Assembly: GCF_014656095.1 (NCBI RefSeq)
Contig: NZ_BNBT01000035.1
Span: 1 to 61,792, forward strand
DNA length: 61,792 nucleotides
Source: Streptomyces longispororuber
GTDB lineage: Bacteria; Actinomycetota; Actinomycetes; Streptomycetales; Streptomycetaceae
Reading direction: 5' to 3'
Part shown: one piece after another, positions 16,939 through 25,500 of the stretch
How the letters are laid out: each line of letters begins with the position of its first letter
Position numbering within the stretch: position 1 is the first letter of the stretch
Made by a program: the position numbers and the translations under genes
The notes under the pieces: generated by a model
Seen by the model: the letters and a program-made list of their open reading frames with translations, nothing else
Told to the model about the DNA's origin: nothing
The model's database searches: none

Positions 16939-17778
16939 CTACCTCGCGCCTTCGGACGGCTGCACGTACCTCGCGTCTTCGGACGGCTGCACCGGCACGA
17001 GCGAGACCAGCCGGAGCTCCCCGTTGCCCAGCGGGGAGGTCATGGCGATCTCGATGGTCGTCGCCGTCTCCTGGCCCGGCAGGAGCACCCTGCGCCGGTC
17101 GCCGTGCGCGTGCTCGACGACCCGGTGCTCACGCCACAGCCGGCGTGCGCACGCGCTGGTCGCGAGAATCCCTTCGACAACCGCGCCCAGACGGGCGTTC
17201 TCGGGATGGCGGGCCTGTGCCAGCCGCATCTGGGCCAGCGTCGGCCCGGCCCAGTCACGCTCCCAGTCGCAGAGGCGTATCCGTCGGTCGGCATCGTCGG
17301 CGAACACCTCTTCGGCGATGTTCCGACCGGCGGCCCCGTCGGGGAACCATTCACTGAAGGCGCGGTTATGGTGAATGACGTCCCAGGCGGCGTCGGATAT
17401 GTAGGCGGGCCACGGCTGGAGTTCGAGCAGGCGCCGGACACCTTCGGTGAGGCCGATGTCCTGGCAGTTCACCGGGCTTGTCGGCTCCCAGCCGACAGCG
17501 TGCAGGAACAATAGTTTTCGTTCCGCGTCATTCAGCCTCAGGGCGCAGGAGACACGGTTCAGGAACTCCTCCGAATACTGCGCCGCCCCGCCACGCTCGA
17601 ACTTCCCGTACCAGACGCAGCTCACACCGGTGAGCTGAGCCATGTCCTCCTGGCTGACCAACCTTGACCTGCCCTGGTGGCCCCTCCTCAGTTCCGGGAC
17701 CTGATCCCGCGTGAGGCGCCTGCGCCACCCCTTCACCAGCGTGGAGAGATGGTCCGGCGAGCTTGGTTGAATTGTCAC
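16939..17778 (-). CDS. MmyB-type XRE transcriptional regulator
   Basis: A 279-aa protein with an N-terminal XRE helix-turn-helix (LVSQEDMAQLTGVSCVWYGKFERG near 40-65) and a C-terminal PAS-like ligand domain of the MmyB family (PAYISDAAWDVIHHNRAFSEWF near 125-145, ending with a typical beta strand). Such regulators often control an adjacent SDR gene or a biosynthetic locus. GTG 17778 was chosen for its GGGGA site 7 nt upstream and family length; GTG 17829 is a longer alternative. The last 17 residues contain a 9-residue duplication (VQPSEDARY / VQPSEGAR) from a 27-bp DNA repeat. It is convergent with nudC and is the likely local regulator of the SDR operon. Confidence 0.8.
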   Translation of the reverse strand: MTIQPSSPDHLSTLVKGWRRRLTRDQVPELRRGHQGRSRLVSQEDMAQLTGVSCVWYGKFERGGAAQYSEEFLNRVSCALRLNDAERKLLFLHAVGWEPTSPVNCQDIGLTEGVRRLLELQPWPAYISDAAWDVIHHNRAFSEWFPDGAAGRNIAEEVFADDADRRIRLCDWERDWAGPTLAQMRLAQARHPENARLGAVVEGILATSACARRLWREHRVVEHAHGDRRRVLLPGQETATTIEIAMTSPLGNGELRLVSLVPVQPSEDARYVQPSEGAR

Positions 17779-18163
17779 AGATATTTCCCCGTTGGCCTTG
17801 CTTGAACGGCCAAGGGTACCAATCGCCACGTATCCATTAATTCACTGAGTTGTTTCAACTCTGCTACCGATCAGACGAAGGCGCTACCGCGACAGATAAG
17901 ATACCGGCCCACCGGATAAGGACGCCGCAACTCGCCCGCGCAAAAGCCCCGTTGACCGCGGACTCCGCTGTTCTCGGCCTGCCTTGTCCCGCCGCTCGGC
18001 CAGGCCGGGCCCCTCCATCGCCCGGACCGGAGTGGTCACGGCGGGCTGGGTGATGCCCTGGCACCCACGGCCAGGAGTGCGGGGCCCAGGGCCCGGCACC
18101 GCGACGAGGGAGGGTGCCCACCTCCGACGGGCGTGGCCTGGTGCGCCGGATAGGCTCCGCCGA
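17779..18163. other. Intergenic region between divergent regulator and C39-like gene
   Basis: 385 bp without a supported gene. On the minus strand a TTGAAA near 17858 followed by an AT-rich stretch (TGAATTAATGGATA) is a plausible promoter for the MmyB-type gene. On the plus strand TAGGCT at 18151-18156 lies 7 bp before the ATG at 18164, suggesting a leaderless transcript, although no clear -35 is seen. Confidence 0.4.
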
Positions 18164-18844
18164 ATGGACGACGTGGCGAGCACGACCATGGCGAGCGACC
18201 GTGCCGGGCATGACGCGGTGCACATCATGAATCCGGTCCCCTACCACGCCCAATGGGCTTCCCCCCAGCTCGTGGAAGACATCGTGACGGGGAGGATCTC
18301 CGCGAGAGAGGACCCGGCCTGGGCGGCCTACGGGGCCGAAAGCCCGGAGGAGTACGAGTGGTGGTCCTGGCGGCTGTGCGGCATGGCCTGTCTGCGGATG
18401 GCGCTGGAGCACTTCGGGCACACGGCGCCCTCCGCGATGGAGCTGGCGGCCGAGTGCACGGCGGCGGGAGGCTACGTCAAACATGACGAGGGCTTGCACG
18501 GACTCGTCTACGCGCCGTTCGCCTCCTGGGTCGAGGAGCGGTTCGGCCTGACCGCCGAGGTGCGCCCCCGGTTGGCGGTCGACGAGATCCCCTCGGTCCT
18601 CGCCCGAGGGCAGCTCGCGATGGTGTCGGTCCACCCCTCCATCCGCCGGCCGCAGTCCACTCCGCCACAGCCGGGCGGCCACCTGGTCCTCGCGGTCGGG
18701 GCCACCGCGGACTCCTTGGTGATACACAATCCCTCCGGTTTCGCCGGGAGTTCGCAGCAGTACGCCCAGGTGCCGTGGGCACGCTTCGTCGACTTCTACG
18801 CCGGACGGGGTGTCGTTCTGGGCGCGGGACCGGTCAGCCGGTGA
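18164..18844 (+). CDS. C39 family (papain-like) cysteine peptidase-like protein
   Basis: A 226-aa protein of the Peptidase_C39_2 type. The presumed nucleophile is the Cys of WSWRLCGMACLRMALEHFG near residues 62-80, the His is in GGHLVLAVGA near 180, and the Asn of IHNPSG near 195 completes a papain-like triad. There is no signal peptide, so it acts in the cytosol or leaves by an unknown route; substrates are unknown. ATG 18164 follows the TAGGCT box directly and gives the family length. Its 3' end overlaps the convergent DoxX gene by 11 bp. Confidence 0.75.
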   Translation: MDDVASTTMASDRAGHDAVHIMNPVPYHAQWASPQLVEDIVTGRISAREDPAWAAYGAESPEEYEWWSWRLCGMACLRMALEHFGHTAPSAMELAAECTAAGGYVKHDEGLHGLVYAPFASWVEERFGLTAEVRPRLAVDEIPSVLARGQLAMVSVHPSIRRPQSTPPQPGGHLVLAVGATADSLVIHNPSGFAGSSQQYAQVPWARFVDFYAGRGVVLGAGPVSR

Positions 18845-19220
18845 AGGGCTCGGGCCCGAAGCGGCCCCACGCCAGGAACAGGGCCAGGGCGAGGTAGACC
18901 ACGTCGCCCGCGGTCGTCGCCCTCTCGCCCCGGCGCAGGCGCATGGTCAGCGCGCCGGCGAACAGCAGCACCAGTCCGGTGGCGGTCAGCGGCACCAGTA
19001 CGGGGGCGACGCCGAGCGCGGCGGGCAGGATGAGGCCCGCCGCGGCGAGCAGTTCGACGGCGCCGATGGCCTTGAGGGCACCGGGGTGGAAGTCCTCGAC
19101 CCACTGGGTGGCGGTGCCTCCCATGCCGGCCAGCTTCTCCCTGGGCACGACCATCTTCGCGCTGCCGGTCAGGCAGATGACGGCCATCAGTCCGGCGACG
19201 ATCCAGAGTGCGAGGTCCAT
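18834..19220 (-). CDS. DoxX family membrane protein
   Basis: A 128-aa integral membrane protein with four hydrophobic helices (about residues 4-20, 50-68, 72-92, 105-121), the DoxX-like layout. It carries the LTGSAKMV segment after helix 1 that is usual in the actinobacterial family. Function is not firmly known; DoxX proteins are linked to redox or small-thiol stress. The ATG has an AAGGAA ribosome site. A TGTCACA-16-CGTC promoter (19266-19292 on this strand) places it under the ECF41-type sigma encoded at 20042. Confidence 0.85.
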   Translation of the reverse strand: MDLALWIVAGLMAVICLTGSAKMVVPREKLAGMGGTATQWVEDFHPGALKAIGAVELLAAAGLILPAALGVAPVLVPLTATGLVLLFAGALTMRLRRGERATTAGDVVYLALALFLAWGRFGPEPFTG

Positions 19221-19265
19221 CAGCAGTTCCTTGAGGTCGATCGGGCGTTGTCCGCTGCCCTCGGG

Positions 19266-19292
19266 GACGAGACGGCGCCATGGCCTGTGACA
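19266..19292 (-). promoter_or_regulatory. ECF41-type promoter for the DoxX gene
   Basis: On the minus strand TGTCACA (19292-19286), 16 bp, CGTC (19269-19266) matches the known ECF41 promoter signature exactly. The start would lie near 19258, about 38 nt before the coding region. Confidence 0.8.
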
Positions 19293-19336
19293 CGGCCGGG
19301 CCGGGAGCCGGGGGTGGCGTGGATCACACACCCTCG

Positions 19337-19363
19337 TGTCACAGGCCGTCGGGCTGCCTCGTC
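19337..19363 (+). promoter_or_regulatory. ECF41-type promoter for the AhpD-like gene
   Basis: TGTCACA (19337-19343), 16 bp, CGTC (19360-19363) is a perfect ECF41 signature. Together with the divergent copy it makes a 13-bp inverted repeat (GGCCTGTGACACG / CGTGTCACAGGCC) with a 40-bp centre. Confidence 0.8.
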
Positions 19364-19412
19364 CCGGGTGTGGAGCCACCGACCAGCACCGACCAGCACG
19401 GAGGAGCACACC

Positions 19413-19886
19413 ATGGACGCGCGACTGAACTACTTCGCCGACCCGACGGCCGGAAGGGCCCTCAAGCACCTGATGTCGGCGGGCAGGACGCTCAAGGAGT
19501 CGGCCCTGCCCGCCGCGACGCAGGAGCTGGTGGCCCTGCGCGTGAGCCAGATCAACGGCTGCGCCGTCTGTATCGACATGCACACCAAGGAGGCCGCCGC
19601 GGCCGGCGAGACCGCGGTGCGCCTGAACCTGGTCGCGGCGTGGCGGGAGGCCAACGTCTTCACCGAGGCCGAGCGTGCCGCGCTGGAGCTGGCGGAGCAG
19701 GGGACGCGGGTCGCGGACGCGGCCGGCGGGGTGAGTGACGAGGTGTGGGAGCGCGCCGCGGCCCACTACGACGAGGAGCAGCTCACCGCCCTGGTGCTCC
19801 TGGTCTGCTTCATGAACCTGGCGACGCGGATGAACGTCATCGCCCGTCAGCAGGGCGGCGACTACGAGGTCGGGCAGTTCCACTGA
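19413..19886 (+). CDS. Carboxymuconolactone decarboxylase / AhpD-like protein
   Basis: A 157-aa all-alpha protein of the carboxymuconolactone decarboxylase family. The redox motif CAVC with the following Asp-Met-His (GCAVCIDMH near residues 49-57) is that of AhpD-like thiol peroxidases, so a role in peroxide or organic radical detoxification is likelier than aromatic degradation. Genes of this family are the hallmark neighbours of ECF41 sigma factors. GGAGG precedes the ATG. It is expressed from its own ECF41-type promoter and sits between the divergent DoxX gene and the sigma gene. Confidence 0.88.
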   Translation: MDARLNYFADPTAGRALKHLMSAGRTLKESALPAATQELVALRVSQINGCAVCIDMHTKEAAAAGETAVRLNLVAAWREANVFTEAERAALELAEQGTRVADAAGGVSDEVWERAAAHYDEEQLTALVLLVCFMNLATRMNVIARQQGGDYEVGQFH

Positions 19887-19914
19887 GGCACCGTGCAGCA
19901 CCCGCCCGGGGCAT

Positions 19915-19941
19915 CGTCACAGGCCCCGGGCGCGGGACGTC
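19915..19941 (+). promoter_or_regulatory. ECF41-type promoter upstream of the sigma gene
   Basis: CGTCACA (19915-19921), 16 bp, CGTC (19938-19941) differs from the ECF41 consensus at one base. It would start a transcript about 95 nt before the sigma gene at 20042, implying positive autoregulation. Confidence 0.6.
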
Positions 19942-20041
19942 GGGCATCCCGCAGCACGGCTGACGACCCGCGAGACCACCGGACCGGAACGCGCCCGCGT
20001 CGGGAACTGCCGCCGGGCAGGCAACGCAAGGGAGATGGGAC

Positions 20042-20968
20042 GTGACCAAGAAGGTCGAGCAATTCGAGGAGCTGCGGCCCCTGTTGTTCTCGATCGCCTA
20101 CCGCATCCTGGGCAGCGTGGCCGAGGCCGAGGACGCGGTGCAGGAGACGTGGCTGCGCTTCGACGGCTCGCCCACCGTTCCCACGTCGGTCAAGGCGTTC
20201 CTCTCCACCACGGTGACCCGGATCGCGATCGACGTACTGCGCTCCGCGCGGGTGCGGCGGGAGGAGTACGTGGGTCCGTGGTTCCCCGAGCCGCTGCTCA
20301 GCGATCCGTACCAGGACCCGGCGCGCTCGGCGGAGCTGGCCGATTCGGTGTCGATGGCGGCGCTGCTGCTGCTGGAGCGGCTCAGTCCGCTGGAGCGGTC
20401 GGTGTTCGTGCTGCGGGAGGTCTTCGGCTTCGGGTACGACGACATCGCCTCGGCGGTGGGGCGTTCGGAGGCGGCGTGCCGGCAGTTGCTGGTGCGGGCG
20501 CGGCGGCACATGGAGGCGGGGCGGCCGCGGTTCGCGGCGGACCGCGAGGAGCGCGACGAGCTGGCGACGCGGTTCTTCGACGCCCTCCGCGAGGGCGACG
20601 TGGCCGCGCTGCGGGAGCTGCTCGCCGCCGACGTGTCGATGGTCGGGGACGGCGGCGGCAGGGCTCCGCAACTGGCCAGGGCCGTCGTCGGCGCCGAGAA
20701 CGTGGCCCGGCTGCTGGCCTCCGTCTTCCCGCTGATGGCCCGGATCGAGGTGACGTTCGAGCCGCACGAGGTCAACGGCCAGCCCGGCGCGATCTTCCGC
20801 GACCGGGACGGCAAGGTCCTGCTCGCGCTGGCCCTCGACGTGCTCGACGGCCAGATCCAGACCATCCGCTCGGTCATCAACCCCGACAAACTCAGCCACC
20901 TCGGCCCGGTCGCCGACGCGTGGGCGATCGACCGCGAGGTAAAACGGGCCCGCCGCGAGGCGAAGTGA
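20042..20968 (+). CDS. sigJ: ECF41-type RNA polymerase sigma factor with SnoaL-like C-terminal domain
   Basis: A 308-aa sigma factor. Residues 1-75 are sigma region 2 (LFSIAYRILGSVAEAEDAVQ), 95-160 region 4 (SVFVLREVFGFGYDDIASAV), and the last 130 residues a SnoaL-like domain that in ECF41 factors replaces an anti-sigma factor. The family linker GPWFPEPL (79-85), DGGGR (203-207) and NPDKL (near 284) are all present; they are known to govern activity. GTG 20042 follows GGGAG. Its target promoters can be read next door: TGTCACA-16-CGTC before DoxX, the AhpD-like gene and, with one mismatch, itself. The signal sensed by the C-terminal domain is unknown. Confidence 0.9.
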   Translation: MTKKVEQFEELRPLLFSIAYRILGSVAEAEDAVQETWLRFDGSPTVPTSVKAFLSTTVTRIAIDVLRSARVRREEYVGPWFPEPLLSDPYQDPARSAELADSVSMAALLLLERLSPLERSVFVLREVFGFGYDDIASAVGRSEAACRQLLVRARRHMEAGRPRFAADREERDELATRFFDALREGDVAALRELLAADVSMVGDGGGRAPQLARAVVGAENVARLLASVFPLMARIEVTFEPHEVNGQPGAIFRDRDGKVLLALALDVLDGQIQTIRSVINPDKLSHLGPVADAWAIDREVKRARREAK

Positions 20969-21125
20969 CCCCAAACCAGGCCTGGCCCGGCCCGGGCACC
21001 GGCGACCGCGGGCCGGCGGACCACCTGCCCGGCGGGGCGGAGGTCGGGCAGTCGGGTTGGGCCGCGCGACGCGTCAGGCACGCCGTCCCCGCGGGGGCGG
21101 CATTCCTGCCGGCGCCCCCTGTCGC

Positions 21126-21260
21126 TCACTTCCCGCGCTGACGTATGAGTTTCGTCGCCATGGCCACACAGAGAATGACAAACACGACCAGGACGAGGAC
21201 TTCACCCCACACGGGCAACTCAGGTCCACCACCACGTCCGGCTGCGCAGAGTGTCATCAT
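21126..21260 (-). CDS. Small single-span membrane protein, copy E
   Basis: A 44-aa peptide with one hydrophobic helix (about residues 18-36) and a basic tail (KLIRQRGK). A very strong AAGGAGG site lies before tandem ATG codons 21260/21257. The basic C-terminus predicts N-out, C-in topology. The segment before the helix (ELPVWGE) resembles the Pro/Trp/Gly turn of the other small proteins at 21469, 21852 and 22058. It is the most distal gene of the leftward group that follows the Rhs gene. No known family was recognised; immunity, holin-like or anchoring roles are guesses. Confidence 0.65.
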   Translation of the reverse strand: MMTLCAAGRGGGPELPVWGEVLVLVVFVILCVAMATKLIRQRGK

Positions 21261-21468
21261 GTCGTCCTCCTCCTTTTCCACAGTGCGTACACGGCTCTTG
21301 CTGAACGCCCAGGGCTGCGCACCATCGCCAAGTACCGAGGCCCCTCCACCGGTGTCGCCCTCGTTACCCCTTGATGCCCAACAGGGCCGGACTCGAGCCA
21401 TGCATCGCTCTCCAGGGAACAGCCTGTCCGGACGGAAGCTCGCATGGCCATAAGTTGCCCTACACCTG

Positions 21469-21606
21469 TTAGCGGCGCTTCTGCCGACGGCGCGCCACTG
21501 CCGTTATGACGACCACGGTCACGAGCGAGATAACGAAAATGGGCAAACCCCAGCCGTCCGGGATCCATGAGCCCTTGCCTTCTGTTGCCAGCCAGTTGCC
21601 GCTCAC
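21469..21606 (-). CDS. Small single-span membrane protein, copy D
   Basis: A 45-aa peptide starting with GTG 21606, six nucleotides after a perfect AAGGAGG. Its N-terminal part contains SWIPDGWG, then one helix (about 21-38) and the tail ARRRQKRR. It shares the W-x-PDG turn, helix and poly-basic tail with copy C (21852), so the two are probably duplicates. Codons such as ATA and TTT are unusual for this genome. It belongs to the chain of small genes downstream of the Rhs gene. Confidence 0.65.
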   Translation of the reverse strand: MSGNWLATEGKGSWIPDGWGLPIFVISLVTVVVITAVARRRQKRR

Positions 21607-21648
21607 AGTGCACCTCCTTGCCTGGGGCCGCATGCTGCCGGGTGGCTC

Positions 21649-21813
21649 TCACAGTTCATCGCGGGTCGTCCTCCGCCGGGCCAGGTAGCCGACTGTCCAG
21701 ATGGCCGAACAGAGCGCTACCAACAAGGGACGGTCATCTTGCGGGGAGACGCCGACGGTGCCGCTGCACCTGGTTGAGACGGTCGACCAGACTTGGGAGT
21801 AGACCAGGGAAGA
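21649..21813 (-). pseudogene. Degenerate copy of the small membrane protein family
   Basis: An open stretch on the minus strand encodes SPQDDRPLLVALCSAIW, then TVGYLARRR and a short tail before TGA at 21649-21651. That is the same layout (Pro/Asp turn, one helix, Arg-rich tail) as copies B to E. No ATG or GTG begins it; only TTG 21726 would, which removes the turn. It is probably a decayed or frameshifted sixth copy filling the unusually long gap between copies C and D. Confidence 0.35.
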
Positions 21814-21851
21814 CGACGAACGGCGTCACCGACAGACGAACGGCGTTGCCC

Positions 21852-21971
21852 TCAGCGCTTCTTCGAGCGCCCGTAGAACACCATGGCGACGACTACGGCG
21901 ATAGCGATGAGGAAAATAACAAGCCCTGCTGTCCCGTCGGGATACCAGCGACCCGCAGCGACTGCTACCAT
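21852..21971 (-). CDS. Small single-span membrane protein, copy C
   Basis: A 39-aa peptide with ATG 21971 and a GGAGG site about 8 nt upstream. RWYPDG at residues 8-13 is followed by one helix (about 16-32) and the tail YGRSKKR. The turn and basic tail match copy D. Low-GC codons (CTT, GTT, ATT in a row) set it apart from flanking genes. Function unknown. Confidence 0.65.
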   Translation of the reverse strand: MVAVAAGRWYPDGTAGLVIFLIAIAVVVAMVFYGRSKKR

Positions 21972-22057
21972 CTGCGTTTCCTCCGAGATGTGCAGGGGTG
22001 TGATGGTGCACCACCACACGGCCAACGGATTCACTTTCGACGCAAAGGCATGAAGTG

Positions 22058-22213
22058 CTAGCGGCGTGACCTTCGCACAAACAGTGTTCCGATGGTGATC
22101 AAGCCGACCACGGCGGCCGCTATCACTACAGGCCCGAACCAGCCCGGCATCTTTTTTCCACCTGGACTCATCGCCAGGATCTGGTATGCCTGAGCCTGGA
22201 TCACAGCCTTCAT
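22058..22213 (-). CDS. Small single-span membrane protein, copy B
   Basis: A 51-aa peptide, ATG 22213, with GAGGA 5 nt upstream. After a polar N-terminus (to about residue 20) comes PGWFGP, one helix (about 27-43) and the tail VRRSRR. The layout is that of copies C to E with a longer external segment. It lies 42 bp after copy A and 86 bp before copy C, consistent with one transcript. Confidence 0.65.
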   Translation of the reverse strand: MKAVIQAQAYQILAMSPGGKKMPGWFGPVVIAAAVVGLITIGTLFVRRSRR

Positions 22214-22255
22214 TGCATCCTCACTTCCATGCCCTGCTGGTCCGACCACAGGAGT

Positions 22256-22456
22256 TCAGGACCGCCGTTGCCCCTGGTTGGCCCAGACCCCACCGAAGAA
22301 CATGTACGCGAAAAGAACGACGAGCAGGGGTATACCTAATGCCCATCTGGCCCCCTGGCTCAAGTCCGACATCCATATCATGATCGGCCAGAAAATGAGC
22401 CCCAGAACCACAAAGCCAGCTAAAAACAAGCTGAGACGCTTCGAGTAACTCTCCAC
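22256..22456 (-). CDS. Small two-span membrane protein, copy A
   Basis: A 66-aa protein with two hydrophobic helices (about residues 8-29 and 38-55) and a polar Gln/Arg/Ser tail. It starts with GTG 22456 after an AGGACGGAGAA site. It differs from copies B to E in having two spans. Two leucines (L12 and L40) use TTA codons, which in Streptomyces need the bldA tRNA and restrict translation to late growth. It is the first gene after the Rhs gene (97 bp) and is the prime candidate for a membrane immunity protein if the Rhs tail is toxic. Confidence 0.68.
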   Translation of the reverse strand: MESYSKRLSLFLAGFVVLGLIFWPIMIWMSDLSQGARWALGIPLLVVLFAYMFFGGVWANQGQRRS

Positions 22457-22553
22457 TTCTCCGTCCTTTCCGCCCCCTTGCGGGGGCGCTTCTGCGCCCC
22501 CGCAAGTCAGTCAATTTTCCCGTCCGTGGTCTGGGTGTACGGTCATGGGCGCT

Positions 22554-25500
22554 TCACTTCTTGAGCGCCTTCACTCCGATCTTTGTCAGAGCGCCGGCGC
22601 CGCCGGTGGCTGCCCCCAAAGCGCCCTGTTCCGCGCATGCCTTCCCGATGGAACCGCCGTCAATAGCGGCAGTCACAGCACCTCCCAGGCACCCTCCGAC
22701 AGCGCCACCCACGACCGGGCCCAGCACGCCATCAAGTGCGGTGCTCGCGACCGTACCGGCCACTGCACCGACAACGTCGCCGAGGGACAGCAGGCCGCTC
22801 GGGTCGATCCGGTTGACCGGGTCGCCCTCCGCGTAGAGGTACGGGTTCTTCTCCTGGCCCGAGGGGTCGGGTTGGGTGAAGCGGGTCATGTGGGGGTCGT
22901 AGTAGCGGGCCTCGAAGTGGTAGAGGCCTGTGGGGTCCTGGTAGCCGCCTGCGAAGCGGTAGGGCTGGGGGACCATTTCCGAGGTCGCCGCGCGGGCGAC
23001 GCCGCGGGGGCTGTAGCTGTAGGTGTTGACCTTCACGCCCGACTCGTCGGTGAGCGCGATGACCGAGCCCAGCGCGTCGGTGAGGTAGTAGTACGACTTA
23101 CCCCCGGTCGTCATGGAGTTCAGGGTGCCCCCGGGCTCCCGGTTGAATCCCATGTCCACGCCGCCCGTGCTCTTCGCCGACAGGCCCAGGGGGCCGTTGT
23201 GGAAGAAGGTGTCCCCGAGGCGGATGCGCTCGCTCTGGTCGGTGGAGCCGTACTGGCCCTCATGTGTGGTGCCGCCGACGGTGATCGACGTGAGCTGGCT
23301 GAAGTCGGAGTACTGCTCGCCGGTGCGGGTGCCCTCCGGTGTCGGGGCCCCTGCCGTCTCGTTTCCGGCCGCGTCGTAGGACCAGTTGGTGCTGTCGCCG
23401 TTCTTCGCGGTGATCTGCTGGGCGTCGTTGACCGTGAACGTCGAGTCGCTCGGGCAGCCCCTGCCCGTGCCCTGCGAGGTGAGGTTGCCCGCCTGGTCGA
23501 AGCAGTACTGCCAGGAGTAGGCGACCGTGGACCCCTTCGTCTCCTCGGCGTAGGAGAAGCGGCCTGCGGTGTCGTAGGTGTAGCTGATCTTGGTGTCGGT
23601 GACGGCGTCCGTGCGGGTGCGGATCTTCGTGCTGTCCTTGCCCGCGTTCTTGTAGTCGTAGGAGAGGTCGACCAGGGTGCCCTTGTGCGAGGTGGCTCTG
23701 ATCCTCTGCGGGCGGCTGGACTTGTCCGGCGTGACCGTCTGCTCCGTGCCGCCGGGGTAGGTGGTCTTGGTGCGGATGTCGTTGTTGTTGTACTCGTACG
23801 TGGTGGTCCGGCCCGCCGGGTCCTTCAGCTTTGCGAGCTTGTTGACCTTGTTCCAGATGTAGTCGGTGACCCCGGCCGGGTCCTCGTACGTCTCGACGTT
23901 GCCGGCGGGGGTGTACGTGAGCTTGGTCTGCGAGCCGTTCTGCAGCGTGCGGACCGTCTCGCGCGACAGCGGGTCGAAGGCGTACTTGATCACGCCGGTG
24001 CCGTCCGAGCGCTGGGTGAGGTTGCCGTCGCCGTCGTAGGAGTACGTCACCGTGGCCTTCGACGACGAGGTCACCTTGGTGACGCGGTCGCGCTCGTCGT
24101 ACGCGTAGACGGTCGTGATGCCGCGGCCGTCGGTGACCGTCTCCGGGCGGCCGAGGGCGTCGTAGGTGTAGGTGGTGGGCTTCATCGGGGCCGGCGGGGT
24201 GGCCTTGGTGAGGTTGCCCTTCTCGTCGTAACGGAACGACGTGGACACCGACTTGGTGTCGCTCATCGTGGTGGTCGCCTTGCAGCGCTGGCCCTGGAAG
24301 CCGCCGCAGTCGGGGGTGGCGTCGTTGTAGTCGTAGGTGCGCTTGCCGCCGCCGGTGCCGGTGACCGCGACGGACTTGGTGTTGCCCGCCGTGTCGTAGG
24401 TGAAGTCGGTCTTCTCGTCGTCCGCGCTGGTGAAGGACTTCGGCAGGTCCGTGCCCGCGATCGTCTGGTAGCCGGTGAGCGAGGCCGTGGCGCCGGTGGG
24501 CAGCTTGGCGGAGGTGGGGTTGTTGCGGGCGTCCCAGCCGTAGGCGGTCACGTTGCCGCCGCTGCCTCCGGTACCCATCGCGTCGGTGGCCGTCTCGACG
24601 TTGTGGTTGGCGTCGTACGTGCGCGAGCGCGAGTGGCCGAGCGCGTCGGTGACCTTCGTGACGCCGCCGTCCTTGTTGTGCTCGTACTTCGTGGCGTGCT
24701 GCTCGGGGTCGGTGACCGTCGTCGTGCCCGCCGCCGCGGGGTCCTTAGCGGAGTAGGCGTAGGTGTAGGTCGGGCCGGTGTGGCCGTCGCCGCCGGTCTC
24801 GGTGGCGCGCAGCATGGAGGTGACGCGGTTCTCGGCGTCGTAGGTGAAGACGGTGACCCGACCCTCGGGGGTGGTGATCTTCGTGAGGCGGCGTGAGGCG
24901 TCGTAGCCGAAGTGGGTCGTCTTGCCCTCGGTGTCGGTGGTCTTGGCCAGGTCTCCGGCCTTGTTCAGGTCGAAGACGGCGGTGCGGCCGGTGTGGTCCT
25001 TGGCCTGCCACTGGTCGCCGTAGGTCCTGACCAGGTCCACCCAGCGCCCGGTGCGGGTCTCGGTCAGCTTGAAGCCCTTGTGCTCACCGTCCTTGTCGTG
25101 CTGGTCGACGGTGATGGTGCCCTTGTTCTTGTCGGTGACCTTGGTGAGGGTGCCGTGCTCGTCGTAGGTGTCCTTCAGGCCGGACTTGCGGCTGGTGAGG
25201 GTGTAGGTGCCGTCGGTGTTCTTCTTCAGGTCCTTGGAGTAGCCCTTGGGCGTGGTGAAGGAGCCGTCGGCCTTCTTCTTGAAGCGGGCCGCGTCGCCGG
25301 TGGCGCCGTACACCACCACCTCGTCGTCGCGGACCTGGAGGTAGCGCTCGTACTCCTGCCACCACCGCTGGGAGACCTTCCCCCAGGGCGCGTCGAAGGA
25401 GTTGTACGTACGTGCCAGGCGCAGCTTCTGGCCCACCCCGGCCACGTCGAAGTCGGTGGCGGCCAGCATCAGGTTGCCGTTGGACAGGTTGATCCGCGCC

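Noticed and set aside
13295..17778. Methylenomycin-type biosynthetic cluster suggested by the MmyB-like regulator
   Set aside because: No AfsA-like, ketosynthase or other cluster-specific genes accompany it; the regulator family is widespread.
22545..24896. 783-codon plus-strand frame opposite the Rhs gene
   Set aside because: The Val/Gly/Leu/Arg periodicity mirrors the YD repeats on the other strand; there is no ribosome site or fold.
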